A DNA stretch of 64,000 nucleotides from DATJPR01 sp963843525 (GTDB lineage Bacteria; Bacteroidota; Ignavibacteria; UBA10030; UBA6906): positions 1 to 64,000 of the forward strand of contig CAWJKM010000010.1 in NCBI GenBank assembly GCA_963843525.1, in the 5' to 3' direction. How positions within the stretch are numbered: position 1 is the first letter of the stretch; every line of letters begins with the position of its first letter. The notes under the pieces were generated by a model that had not been told where the DNA came from, made no database searches, and saw only the letters and a list, made by a program, of their open reading frames with translations. The position numbers and the translations under genes were made by a program. This document shows positions 1 through 12,440 of this stretch, piece by piece.

Positions 1-751
1 TGAGTTTGGCAAAGGAGGTGGTTGAGCAGCAGCCGGACGTGATCGTCGCTGAAACGACGCCTGCGGTCGCTGCGCTCTCACGTGTGCACAGCACAATCCC
101 GATTGTCTTCGTCAACGTGTCTGACCCGATTGGCGCTGGGTTTGTCGGAAGCTTGGGACGGCCCGGCGGCGTCATAACAGGATTCATCTCCAATGAACCG
201 ACCTTGGGCAGTAAGTGGCCGGGGTTGCTTAAGGAGATCGCGCCTGCCGTTGAGCGGTTGGGATTTCTGTTCAACCCGGATACGGCTCCCTTTGCTGACC
301 CGTTTTTACGTCAGGCTGAGGCTGGCGCAGTTCCGCTTGGGATGAAGTTAAGCGCATCACCAATTCATAATGATCCAGAGATCGAGCACACGATAATCAC
401 GCTGACAAGCGCCCCAGGCGGCGGCTTGATCGTACTGCCCGAAGCATTCACGAATACTCACAGCGCACGTATCATCGAGCTAACAGCACAGCACCGCCTG
501 CCCACTATTTACACGTACCGGTTCCAAGCCGCCGCCGGCGGTCTGATATCCTACGGGACTGATCTCGCGGAATCGTTCCGGGCCGCTGCATCGTACGTCC
601 ATCGCATTATCCGTGGTGAAAAGCCCGCGAACTTACCCGTACAGACGCCGACCAAATTCGCATCTGGTCATTCAATCTCAAGACCGCGAAGGCGCTCGGC
701 CTCGAAGTGCCGCCGACGCTGCTCGCCCGCGCCGACGAGGTGATCGAGTGA
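1..751 (+). pseudogene. ABC transporter substrate-binding protein (ABC_sub_bind), 5' partial, frameshifted
   Basis: The reading frame is open to the window edge, so the N-terminus is missing. The protein has the family's typical run: VIVAETTPAVAAL, then IPIVFVNVSDPIGAGFV, GRPGGVITGF, and near the end a block ISYGTDLAESFRAAASYV followed by LPVQTPTKF. These are hallmarks of the PF04392 periplasmic binding proteins that are numerous in Bradyrhizobiaceae. Near 658-662 the frame slips: the family tail (TAKALGLEVPPTLLARADEV) continues in another frame and stops at 749-751, overlapping the ATG of the next copy (tgATGa). It would bind an unknown small solute in the periplasm. Whether the shift is mutation or sequencing error cannot be told here. 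Confidence 0.75.
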
Positions 752-1727
752 TGACGCGGCGCGAGTTCATCACGCTGCTCGGTGGCGCGGCGGCGGCGTG
801 GCCGCTCGCGGCGCGCGCGCAGCAGCCGGAGAAGCTGCCGACCATCGGGTTCTTGGGCACGACCACGGCTTCGGCCTGGGGACCATGGACCGCCGCTTTT
901 GTGCAGCGGCTGCGCGAACTCGGTTGGATCGAGGGTCGCACCGTCGCGATCGAGTATCGCTGGGCAGAGGGACGCAGCGAGCGCGTTCGCCGAGATCGCG
1001 GCCGAGTTCGTCCGGCTCAAGGTCGATGTCATTGTCACCGCGGGAACCGCGGTCATCGCGGCAAAGCAGGCGACATCGGTCATCCCGATCGTCTTCGCGC
1101 TGGCGGGCGACCCGGTCGGCACCGGCCTCGTCGCAAGTCTGGCGCGACCGGGCGGCAACGTCACCGGCCTGTCGATCCAGCAGACCGATCTTGCTGGCAA
1201 GCGACTCGAACTCTTGCGCGAGGTTGTCCCCGGTCTCCGCCGGTTGGCGATCATGGCCAATGTCGACAATCCCGAGCGCGTGCTGGAGATGCGCGAGGTT
1301 CAGGCAGCAGCCCGACGCTCGGCCTCGAAGTCGCCACAGTCGAAATCCGGCGAGCCGAGGACATCGCGCCCGCCTTCGAGGCGCTCAAGGGCCGCGCGGA
1401 GGCACTTTATGTCGGTGGCGATCCGCTCATGACCACCAACCGGATTCGCATCAACACCTTGGCGCTGGGCGCGCGACTGCCGACGATGTACGGCTTCGCG
1501 AGAACGTCGAAGCGGGAGGTCTGATGTCCTATGGACCAAACTTCCCGGACCTGTTCCGGCGCGCCGCCGACTATGTCGACAAGATTTTGCGCGGCGCGAA
1601 GCCAGCCGACCTCCCGGTCGAGCAGCCGACCAAGTTCGATCTCGTCATCAACCTGACCACCGCCAAGGCGCTCGGCCTTGACGTGCCGCCGACGCTGCTC
1701 GCCCGCGCCGACGAGGTGATCGAATGA
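751..1727 (+). pseudogene. ABC transporter substrate-binding protein (ABC_sub_bind), frameshifted
   Basis: It starts with MTRREFITLLGG followed by an Ala-rich stretch ending ARAQQ, a Tat-type leader with a signal peptidase site. The family body follows: TIGFLG, LRELGWIEGR, FVRLKVDVIVTAGT, IPIVFALAGDPVGTGLV, ARPGGNVTGLS, REVVPGLRRLAIMANV, AGGLMSYGPNFPDLFRRAAD and a tail ending ARADEVIE at 1727. These pieces lie in different frames, with slips near 970, 1312 and 1500, so no single open frame covers the gene. Its ATG overlaps the stop of the upstream paralogue, which suggests tandem duplication with translational coupling. It is paralogous to the minus-strand copies at 6.4-8.3 kb. Confidence 0.8.
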
Positions 1728-1799
1728 GACGGCAGACGTTCATCGTGCGTTCATAGGCTCAATTCCGAGCGGAATAGGACCACTGACTGTGCCGACGAG

Positions 1800-1803
<4 letters not shown>
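1724..1803 (+). pseudogene. Collapsed remnant of a third tandem ABC_sub_bind copy
   Basis: Overlapping the stop of the preceding gene (gaATGAga) is a new start reading MRRQTFIVRS and then a stop. This matches the first residues of the family leader (MRRREFITLL type). Fifty bases later, at 1791-1803, the string gccgacgaggtga repeats the 13 bases that encode the conserved ADEV tail at about 1709-1721. The head and tail of a further copy therefore survive with the middle removed. The start codon assigned to the downstream kinase lies inside this tail remnant. Confidence 0.45.
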
Positions 1804-5285
<3,482 letters not shown>

Positions 5286-5476
5286 GCAAAGCAGAATTGC
5301 GCAGCTTGTTTCACGGGCCATGTCTGTACCCGGCGGAAGCGGACATGCGACGGCCAAGGAGGTGGTCCGGGTGTGACCCAACTCTGCCATTCGACGATCC
5401 ATTTTGCCGCACTGCAGCCGGCGTTGTCGCGCGACGGTGTGGTAATGTGCGGCTCCCGGCCTGAGGAGGGGAGCCC
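5286..5476. other. Intergenic region, no gene seen
   Basis: No convincing coding sequence lies between the kinase stop and the next ABC_sub_bind leader. A strong Shine-Dalgarno-like string (gaggagggg) sits a few bases before the ATG at 5477. Confidence 0.6.
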
Positions 5477-5846
5477 ATGAAACGCCGCGAGTTCATCACA
5501 CTGCTGGGTAGCGCAGCGGCAGCATGGCCGCTGGCGGCGCGGGCGCAGCAGGGCGACCGCGTGCGGCGCATCGGTCTGCTCATGCCAATCGACGAAACCA
5601 CTCCCCTGTCGAAGACTTCTCGTTTCTGCGTTCACGCAAGCGCTTGCGGGCTTGGGTTGGACCGATGGCCGCAACGTGCGGATCGACCTTCGTGGGGGCG
5701 GCGATGACATCAATCGGATGCGAGTGCTGGCGCAGGAGTTGGTCGGCCTGCAACCCGACATCATCGTGACAGGCGCTCTGGCGACCCTTCCCGTCCAGCG
5801 GGAGACGCGTGATGCCGAGACCATGGCCGCAACTTCTATGCGTTGA
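5477..5846 (+). pseudogene. Truncated ABC_sub_bind remnant
   Basis: It begins with MKRREFITLLGSAAAAWPLA ending ARAQQ, the family Tat leader, after a good ribosome binding site. After about 45 residues the frame slips near 5610-5630 and continues as ALAGLGWTDGRNVRIDLRGG and ELVGLQPDIIVTGALATLPV. It then stops at about residue 120, just where the IPIVFV block should begin. The C-terminal two thirds are absent, so this is a decayed copy. Confidence 0.7.
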
Positions 5847-6075
5847 AGAATGAGAGGCTATCGGCATGAACGGCAAAGCGCCGCCGGCCGGGACCTCCCC
5901 AGGCGCGGGGATCGTTCGGCTTTCCCCCGCCCGCCGAAACCTAAGCGGACAACCGATGTGCTACCAAACCGGACAACTCCGAAAGGTACCGACACCCATT
6001 TCCGTCTACCGTTGTTGGTAGCCATTATGTTTCCACGTATATTGGACCCGCATTGGACCTGGAAAGCTGGAAGTC
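5847..6075. other. Intergenic region, no gene seen
   Basis: There is no recognisable coding sequence or RNA here between the truncated ABC_sub_bind remnant and the Smr-domain gene. Confidence 0.5.
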
Positions 6076-6417
6076 ATGAGAGATTTGCAAATAGACCTTC
6101 ACGGATATCACCCTGACGAGATTGACGTTCCCGACCTGCTTCGACAGGCATGGGAAACAGGAGCGCCCGAAGTGACGCTCATCCATGGGCATGGGCGCCG
6201 TCGCGGTTTGTCGCCCGGCTTCGTAAATACGAATACGGGTTACTTCGGCCTTCGTGTTCGGCAAGCTATTCGTGGCAACTCGGCTCTAAAGCTCTGGGTG
6301 AAGATTTCGACAATGGACTGCTCTCATGAGGGCTCAACAACGGTGAAATTGCGAGCCAATCCGAACCCGATGAGGGCTGACGTCGTTTTGCCACCGCGAC
6401 AACATCACCAACGGTGA
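6076..6417 (+). CDS. Smr-domain protein
   Basis: A 113-residue protein with the Smr (MutS2 C-terminal) fold. It opens with DLQIDLHGYHPDEI (the DLHG motif), then has a helix ending GAPEVTLIHGHGRRRG (the family's HGxG loop), and closes with FGLRVRQAIRG and GSTTVKLRANPNP. Small stand-alone Smr proteins are nucleic-acid-binding or nuclease-like; the target is unknown. Its 3' end converges on a decayed ABC_sub_bind gene on the other strand. The start at MRDLQIDLHG fits, because the DLHG motif lies close to the N-terminus in this family. Confidence 0.65.
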   Translation: MRDLQIDLHGYHPDEIDVPDLLRQAWETGAPEVTLIHGHGRRRGLSPGFVNTNTGYFGLRVRQAIRGNSALKLWVKISTMDCSHEGSTTVKLRANPNPMRADVVLPPRQHHQR

Positions 6418-6783
6418 GCGCACCGGCAGCGCGAGTCGCCAATCAGGAAGACCCCATCCTTGTGGTTGCGGCTTTGACCGCGAATGCCGCAGGGCGCTCC
6501 GGGAGCTCGGAGTACCGTTACATGACGGCGAACGAGATCGGCCACCAGCTCCGAACGCCCGGGTTGATCCTCCGCAAAGCGGTAGACGATCGCCACGTTC
6601 TCGCCGTCGACGAAGCCCGCGTCCTTCAAGCCCCGATGAAATCCACGCAGCTGGTCCGTCCAAGCGACAGGCGATGCGCCATGGAGAAATCCGCCGGCAT
6701 TGCCGATTGCTGCGCCCACGCGCCACGAGCGGCCACGCCGCCGCCGCGCCGCCGAGTAGCGTGATGAACTGGCGACGCCTCAT
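6405..6783 (-). pseudogene. Truncated, frameshifted ABC_sub_bind copy
   Basis: Read on the minus strand from 6783 it starts MRRRQFITLLGG followed by an Ala-rich Tat leader. After a slip it continues in another frame as GFLHGASPVAWTDQLRGF and DGENVAIVYRFAEDQ. Recognisable similarity ends near 6405, so the C-terminal half is lost. Its ATG overlaps the stop of the upstream paralogue (6780-6783), the same head-to-tail arrangement as at 751 and 7759. Confidence 0.65.
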
Positions 6784-7759
6784 TCGATCACCTCGTCGGC
6801 GCGGGCGAGCAGGGACGGCGGTACTTCGAGGCCGAGTGCCTTGGCGGTCTTGAGGTTGATGACGAGATCGAATTTGGTCGGCTGCTCGACCGGGAGGTCA
6901 CCCGGCTTCGCCCCGCGCAGAATCTTGTCGACATAGTCGGCGGCGCGCCGGAACAGGTCCGGCAAGTTTGTTCCATAGGATATCAGACCTCCCGCGTCGA
7001 CCAATTCTCGAAATCCGGCAACCGTCGGCAGCCGCGCGTCCAGCGCCAAGGCGCTGATCCGAGTCCGGTTGGTATTCACAAGCGGTTCGCCAAAGACATA
7101 AAGCTGCCTCTGCGCGCCCCTTGAGCGCGGCGAATGCGGGCGCGATATCCTCCGCTCGCCCGATTTCGAACGTGGCGACTTCGAGGCCGAGCGTTCGCGC
7201 CGCTGCCTGCACTTCGCCGATCTCCAGCACGGCGTTGGCAATGCCTACATTGGCCAAGATCGCCAACGTCGGAGACCGGGAACAACCTCGCGCATGAGTT
7301 CGACCCGCTTGCCAGCAGCGTCGGTGAACTGGTTCGACAGGCCGGTGACGTTGCCGACCTGGTCGCGCCAGACTGTCGACGATGCCGATGCCAACCGGGT
7401 CCGCCACCGCCGCGAACACGATCGGAATGACCGACGTCCCCTGCTTTGCCGCGAGAATATTTGCGGTTGCGTGCGTAACGATGACATCGACCTTGAGCCG
7501 GACGAATTCGGCGATGATCTCGGGGGAACGCTCGAAGCGTGTCTTCCGCCCAGCGATACTCGATCGCGACATTGCGACCTTCGATCCAGCCAAGTTCTCG
7601 CAGACGCTGCACAAAAGCGGCTATCCAATGGCTCTGGACGGAAGGCGTATTAGCACCCAGGAACCCGATGGTCGGCAGCTTCCCCGACTGCTGCGCGCGC
7701 GCCGCGAGCGGCCACGCCGCCGCGCCGCCGAGCAGCGTGATGAAGTTGCGCCGTCTCAC
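6780..7759 (-). pseudogene. ABC transporter substrate-binding protein (ABC_sub_bind), frameshifted
   Basis: Starting at 7759 (GTG overlapping the upstream stop) it reads MRRRNFITLLGG with a Tat leader, then TIGFLGANTPSVQSHW and LRELGWIEGRNVAIEYRWAE. The body switches frame near 7530, 7350, 7270 and 7105, giving EFVRLKVDVIVTHATA, IPIVFAAVADPVGIGIV, ELMREVVPGLRR, AGGLISYGTNLPDLFRRAAD and a tail ending ARADEVIE. All family blocks are present in order, so the gene is full length but broken at least four times. It is a close paralogue of the copy at 751-1727. Confidence 0.8.
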
Positions 7760-8287
7760 TCGATCACCTCGTCGGCGCGGGCGAGCAGGGTCGGCGGCAC
7801 GACAAGGCCGAGCGCCTTGGCGGTCTTGAGGTTGATCACGAGTTCGAACTTGGTCGGCTGCTGAACCGGCAGATCGGCGGGCATCTCGCCCTTGAGGATG
7901 CGGTCGACATAGCCGGCGGCGAGCCGATACGGTTCGGCCTGGTCGATCCCGTAGGAGATCAACCCGCCCTCAGCAACGTAGCCGCGGAAGGGATAGGCCG
8001 CCGGCAGCTGGTGGTGCGCGGCGGCGGCGATGATCGTATCGCGTTGAATTTGTTGTGCGCCGGCTCCAGTGACGATCAGGCCGCCGTTCGTCCGCGCGCG
8101 AAGACCGTAATGTCGCGCTCAATGTCGACGGGGTCGCGCCCGATGATGGAGGTCAACTCCACACCTAATGACGGCGCCACGGCCTGGATGGCGCCGAACT
8201 GTGCGACTTCAAACGGATTGGCGACATTCCGAACGACTGCCACTCGCGCCACGTGCGGAGCAACCTGCTTGAGCAACTCTAGCCATC
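7756..8287 (-). pseudogene. ABC_sub_bind C-terminal half, cut by the junction at about 8,287
   Basis: The minus-strand frame enters from the junction as WLELLKQVAPHVARVAVVRN and LGVELTSIIGRDPVDIERDI. It slips frame around 8076-8100, then continues as LIVTGAGAQQIQRD, YVAEGGLISYGIDQAEPYRL and a tail ending ARADEVIE at 7756. The N-terminal half is missing because the sequence changes to an unrelated ABC transporter ATPase near 8,287. This is the first of three head-to-tail copies on this strand. Confidence 0.75.
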
Positions 8288-8951
8288 CGCGCGAGCTTTC
8301 GGGCGGCCAGCGCCAGCGCGTCGCGATGGGCCGCGCGATCGTGCGCGACCCGAAGGTGTTCCTCTTCGACGAGCCGCTGTCGAACCTCGACGCCAAGCTG
8401 CGCGTCGCGATGCGCGCCGAGATCAAGGCGCTGCACCAGCGCCTGAAGACGACCACGGTCTACGTGACGCACGACCAGATCGAGGCGATGACGATGGCCG
8501 ACCGCATCGTCGTCATGCACGACGGCATCGTCGAGCAGATCGGCACGCCGCTCGAGCTGTTCGACCGCCCGGGCAACCTGTTCGTCGCCCAGTTCATCGG
8601 CTCGCCGGCGATGAACGTGGTCGACGGCCCGCTGCGGCGCGGGCGGCGCGGTCGAGGCGCTGCGGCGCGCGCTGGCCGCTGCCGGCCGGCAGCGGCGGCG
8701 AGGGACAGGCGGTGCACTACGGCATCCGCCCGACCGACCTGGCGCTGGCCGATGCCGGCATCGCGGCGCGTGTCGTCGTCGTCGAGCCCACCGGCGCCGA
8801 GACCGAACTCATGGTCGAGGTCGGCGGCCAGGCGTTCACGGTGGTGATGCACGGCCGCACCAGCGCCGAGCCGGACCAGACCGTGCACCTGGCCGTCGAC
8901 GCGGCGAAGGCGCACGCCTTCGACGGCGCGAGTGGAAAACGGATCGAGTGA
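8288..8951 (+). pseudogene. Sugar ABC transporter ATP-binding protein (UgpC/MalK type), 5'-truncated, frameshifted
   Basis: The sequence begins abruptly at the ABC signature (RELSGGQRQRVAMGRAIVRD), followed by Walker B (VFLFDEPLSNLDAKLR), the switch His (TVYVTHDQIEAMTMADRI) and the linker to the C-terminal OB domain (QIGTPLELFDRPGNLFVAQF). The Walker A half is missing. After about 8635 the frame slips. The OB region resumes as HYGIRPTDLALADAG and ends at 8951. The family energises import of sugars or glycerol-3-phosphate. The stop overlaps the GTG start of the kinase gene that follows, indicating an operon. Confidence 0.8.
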
Positions 8952-9473
8952 CCACGAAACCCTGCATCGTCGTGATGGGCGTCAGCGGCTGCGGCAAGAG
9001 CACCGTCGGACGTACGCTGGCGCAGGCCGAGCTGCGGCCTGCCCTTCGTCGAAGGCGACGAACTGCACCCGCCGCGCAACGTGGCGATGATGGCCGCCGG
9101 CACGCCGCTCACCGACGAGGACCGCGCACGACTGGCTGAGCCACCTTGGCCGAGGTGCTGGCGCGGCGCCGCGCTGCGCGGGCATGGCGTCGTCGTCTCT
9201 TGTTCGGCGCTGCGGCGCGCGCTACCGCGACCAGCTGCGTGCCGGCGCGCCTTCGGTGCGTTTCGTCTACCTCGCATGGCACACGCGGCGCTGCTGGCCG
9301 AGCGGCTGGGTGCCCGCAGCGGCCACTACATGCCGGCGTCGCTGCTGCAGAGCCAGCTCGACACGCTGGAGCCGCCGCAAGCCGACGAACAGGCCATCGC
9401 GCTGGACGTCGCGCTCGCACCGGCCGTGCTCGTCGCCGAAGCCCTGCGCCGACTGGAGACCGCAGCCGCATGA
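8948..9473 (+). pseudogene. gntK: Gluconokinase (GntK family), frameshifted
   Basis: A carbohydrate kinase that phosphorylates gluconate to 6-phosphogluconate. The P-loop is clear (IVVMGVSGCGKSTVGRTLA), followed in another frame by VEGDELHPPRNVAMMAAGTP and LTDEDR, the GntK substrate-binding block. Further frames give GHGVVVSCSALRR, then VRFVYLAWHT, then ARSGHYMPASLLQSQLDTLE, which is diagnostic for the family. Slips near 9030, 9140-9160 and 9200-9300 are needed. The start is GTG, overlapping the preceding stop, and the gene ends at 9473 overlapping the SDR start. Confidence 0.75.
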
Positions 9474-10247
9474 TCACGAACCAGACCTTCCGCCTCGACG
9501 GCCGCATCGCGCTCGTCACCGGTTCCTCGGCCGGCATCGGCTTCGCGCTCGCGCGTGGCCTGGCCGAGGCCGGTGCCACCGTGGTGCTCAACGGGCGCGA
9601 CGCGGCCAGGCTGGCGGCGGCGCAGGCGCGAGCTGAGGCCGAGGGGCACGAGCTCAGGCCCGCGCCTTCGACGTCACCGACGCCGCGCGGTGAACGCCGG
9701 CGTCGACGCCATCGAGGCCGAGGTCGGCCGCATCGACATCCTCGTCAACAACGCCGGCATGCAGCGCCGCGGCGCCGTTCCACGGACTTGCCGCTGGCCG
9801 ACTGGCAGGCGAGCTGATGCGCACCAACGTCGACAGCGTGTTCATCGTCGGGCAGGCGGTCGCCCGGCGCATGGTCGCCGCGCGGCCGCGGCCGCATCAT
9901 CAACATCTGCTCGGTGCAGAGCGAGCTGGGCCGACCCGGCATCGCGCCCTACACCGCCAGCAAGGGCGGCGGTGAAGATGCTGACCAAGGGCATGGCGAT
10001 CGACCTCGGGCCGATACGGCATCAACGTCAACGGCATCGGGCCGGGTTACTTCAAGACCGAGCTGAACGCGCGCGCTGGTCGCCGACGAGAAGTTCAGCG
10101 CCTGGCTGGTCAGCCGCACGCCGAGCCGGCGCTGGGGCGAAGTCGAGGACCTGCGCCGGCGCGGCGGTCTTCCTGGCCAGCGATGCGTCGAGCTTCGTCA
10201 ACGGCCACATCCTCTACGTCGACGGCGGCGTGACCGCCTCACTGTGA
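9470..10247 (+). pseudogene. SDR dehydrogenase (gluconate 5-dehydrogenase-like), frameshifted
   Basis: A short-chain NAD(P)-dependent dehydrogenase. It opens with FRLDGRIALVTGSSAGIG (the TGxxxGIG cofactor loop), then in shifted frames shows DILVNNAGMQRRGA, the YTASKG catalytic block, KMLTKGMAIDLGP and a tail FVNGHILYVDGGVTASL. The order matches IdnO/gluconate 5-dehydrogenase-type enzymes, which suits the adjacent gluconokinase. Single-base disruptions occur near 9650, 9690, 9780, 9810, 9880, 9965, 10015, 10070 and 10130. This density is better explained by sequencing error than by decay. Confidence 0.7.
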
Positions 10248-10640
10248 TGGACGGCTTCACCAAGCTTCGTGCTCTACACCGACACCGACGGGCGCGCGCG
10301 CTTCCGCGAGGAAACGCTGCCGCTCACCGAAGGCAAGCCGCAGGCGCGCCTGTCGGCGCTGACGGCCAGCGGCGGCGTACCAGCTGCGCAAGAGCCCGGT
10401 CGGCTTCCGCAGCGACTTCCACTGCACCGAGAACCCGCAATGGGTGTTCATCCTCGGAGGCCGGATGGAGATCGGCCTGCAGGACGGCAGTTCGCGCGTG
10501 TTCGCGCCCGGCGAGCACTTCTTCTCCGCCGACCTGCTGCCGGCGGGCGCCGCGTTCGACCCCAAGGTCCACGGCCACTGGAGCCGGCAGCTCGGCCCCG
10601 ACCCGCTGGTGACCCTCTTCCTGCGCGGCGTCGAGATCGC
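10247..10640 (+). pseudogene. Cupin-domain protein, frameshifted
   Basis: The start MDGFT overlaps the SDR stop (tgATGg). The intended protein reads FVLYTDTDGRARFREETLPL, then LRKSPVGFRSDFHCTENPQ, WVFILGGRMEIGLQDGSSRV and FAPGEHFFSADLLP, a single beta-barrel cupin with the usual GxxHxTxxPQ-like first motif. Slips occur near 10265 and 10380. The end is uncertain because another indel appears to fuse it to the regulator that follows. Role unknown; its position suggests the same sugar-acid pathway. Confidence 0.55.
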
Positions 10641-11409
10641 GCTGAAGGCGATCAAGAACGTCCACGGCACACACGCTCGAGCTGCTCGGCGAGGCGATCG
10701 TCGGCGGCCGCTGGCCCGCGGGCACGGCGATGCCCGCCCGAGCCGATGCTGTGCGAGGAGTTCGGCGTCAGCCGCACGGTCGTGCGCGAGGCGGTGAAGT
10801 CGCTCGTCGCCAAGGGCCTGCTCGTCACCGGCCCCAAGGTCGGCACGCGCGTGCTGCCCGAAGACGACTGGAACTGGTTCGACCCCCACGTGGTGGTGTG
10901 GAAGTCGAGGATGGGGCTCACGCGCGAGTTCCTGCGCGACCTGCAGGAACTGCGGCGCGTGGTCGAGCCGGCGGCGGTGCGGCTGGCCGCCGAACGCGCG
11001 ACGGCGGCCGACATCGCCGACATCGAATCGGCCTACGCGGGCATGAAGGTCGGCCATCGAACATGGCGGCGACTACGTCAGCCACGACCTGCGTTTCCAC
11101 CAGGGCCTGCTGCGCGCCTGCCACAACCGCATGGTGGTGCAGATGAGCAAGGCGCTGGGCGCGCTGCTGCGCACCAGCTTCGAGATCAGCACCACGCGCC
11201 CCGACGGCCCGGCCAGCTCGCTGCCGCTGCACCGCGCGGTGCTCGACGCGGTGATCGCGCGGCAGCCGCAGAAGGCCGAACGCGCGAGCCTGGTGCTGAT
11301 CGACGGCGCGCAGGAGGACATCGAGGCGGTGCTGGCGTCGCGCCGCAAGCTGCCGTCGCTGAGCCTGCCGCCGCCGCCGCTGAAGGCGCGGCGGGTGGCG
11401 CGGGCGTAG
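10630..11409 (+). pseudogene. GntR/FadR-family transcriptional regulator, frameshifted
   Basis: A winged helix-turn-helix regulator. The DNA-binding part reads LCEEFGVSRTVVREAVKSLV and AKGLLVTGPKVGTRVLPEDD. The FadR-type ligand domain follows (EFLRDLQELRRVVEPAAVRL, then in another frame DLRFHQGLLRACHNRMVVQM and LPLHRAVLDAVIARQPQKAE). Slips lie near 10670, 10730 and 11055. Such regulators usually repress adjacent sugar-acid catabolic operons until an intermediate binds. The exact start is unclear. Confidence 0.75.
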
Positions 11410-11524
11410 CCCCACGCGCCTGATCTTCGGCCGAACGTCACGCGCGCGGCCGCCGGGTTTTCCGGCGGCGCGACGGACAGGTGACAATCCGAAGCCGTAT
11501 TCGCCGCGCGTCCCCCGGGGTGCC

Positions 11525-12249
11525 ATGAGACTAGGTCTGCATGCGTTCGTCCTGCTTCTTTCCATCGCAGCCGCCGTCTGCTCGGGGCCGGCGGCGGCCG
11601 ACGGGCCGCCGGCCAAGGCGCTCGTCGAGCGCAGCCGCGCCGCGATGCGCAACGATCCCGACCAGAGCCGGGCACTGGCCGAGCAGGCGCTCGGTGAACT
11701 CGCGACGCACCCGGACCCCGACCTCGAGGTGCTGGCGCAGGTCCAGCTCTGCGACTACTTCAGCGAACGCGATCGCGCTGCCGCCGAGCAGCACCTGAAG
11801 GCCGGCCAGGCGCTGCTGCCGCGTACCACCCGCCGCGCGCTGGCGGCGCAGTTGCTCGGCTGCGAGGGCGATCTGCGCGAGCTGGCGGGCGATACCGCAC
11901 AGGCGATGGCGACCTACGAGCGCGCCGTCGCGATCGCCGAGACGGCCCACGACGACGAGGTGCTCGCCAACGCCCTCTACCAGCGTGGCTACCTGCGCGG
12001 CGTGCGCGGCGAGCTGGCCGCCGGCCTGACGGACCTGCGACGCGCCAGCGACCTCTTCGATCGACTGCACAAGACCGAGGAGGGCCTGAACACGCTGCTC
12101 GCGGTGGCGCTGCTCTACGACCGCATGGGCGACGCCCGGCAGGCGCGGCGCTACTTCGAGGAGGCGCTCGCCGCGCAGCGCAGCGCGGGCCTGTTGCGCG
12201 AGCAGGCGGTCACGCAGCACAACCTCGGGCGCGCGCTGGAGAACCAGGA
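11525..12249 (+). CDS. Secreted TPR-repeat protein, N-terminal part, truncated by the junction
   Basis: A signal peptide (LHAFVLLLSIAAAVCSGPA) leads into helical repeats typical of TPRs, for example ATYERAVAIAETAHDDEVLA, YQRGYLRGVRGELAAGLTDL and YDRMGDARQARRYFEEALAA. In Xanthomonadales and related bacteria such periplasmic TPR regions often precede a membrane segment and a GGDEF domain, but none is present here. The similarity stops at about residue 241, where GC content drops sharply. The open frame runs on to 12328 only as junk across the junction. Confidence 0.65.
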
Positions 12250-12310
12250 ATGTTTTTATCTCAGGGGATTGGAGCGACGCAGTTGCCACAACCAGCAAGC
12301 TTCGCCTTCT

Positions 12311-12345
12311 TCCAAATCCAAAATCTAAAATCAAAAATCTAAAAT
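12311..12345. repeat. Heptamer tandem repeat, five units (cYaaaat)
   Basis: Five consecutive 7-base units: tccaaat, ccaaaat, ctaaaat, caaaaat, ctaaaat. The period is exact although the units vary. It is one of at least five 7-bp arrays in piece C. Confidence 0.75.
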
Positions 12346-12352
12346 CCGGACT

Positions 12353-12368
12353 CCCCTCTACAGAGGGG
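12353..12368 (-). terminator. Possible terminator after the acyl-CoA dehydrogenase gene
   Basis: Arms cccctc (12353-12358) and gagggg (12363-12368) enclose the tetraloop taca. Read on the minus strand the hairpin lies about 70 bases after the dehydrogenase stop and is followed by T-rich sequence, though not a clean T-run. Confidence 0.35.
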
Positions 12369-12440
12369 AATGTTTACGAAAACCAGCTTAATCCCCTTAA
12401 ATATAGCCAATTCCGGGTCAAAATCAAAATCGCGGACGCC

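Larger units (their letters stand above)
12250..12440. other. Intergenic region at the start of piece C
   Basis: AT-richer than everything before it and without a gene. It contains a heptamer array and a small hairpin (both listed separately). It is downstream of the acyl-CoA dehydrogenase gene on the minus strand. Confidence 0.6.

Noticed and set aside
9470..10247. True pseudogene decay of the SDR
   Set aside because: All catalytic and cofactor motifs are intact at residue level; only single-base indels are present.
8288..12249. Horizontally acquired sugar-acid island
   Set aside because: No integrase, tRNA or direct repeats are seen, both ends cut genes in mid-domain, and GC and indel rate change abruptly; an assembly join is simpler.
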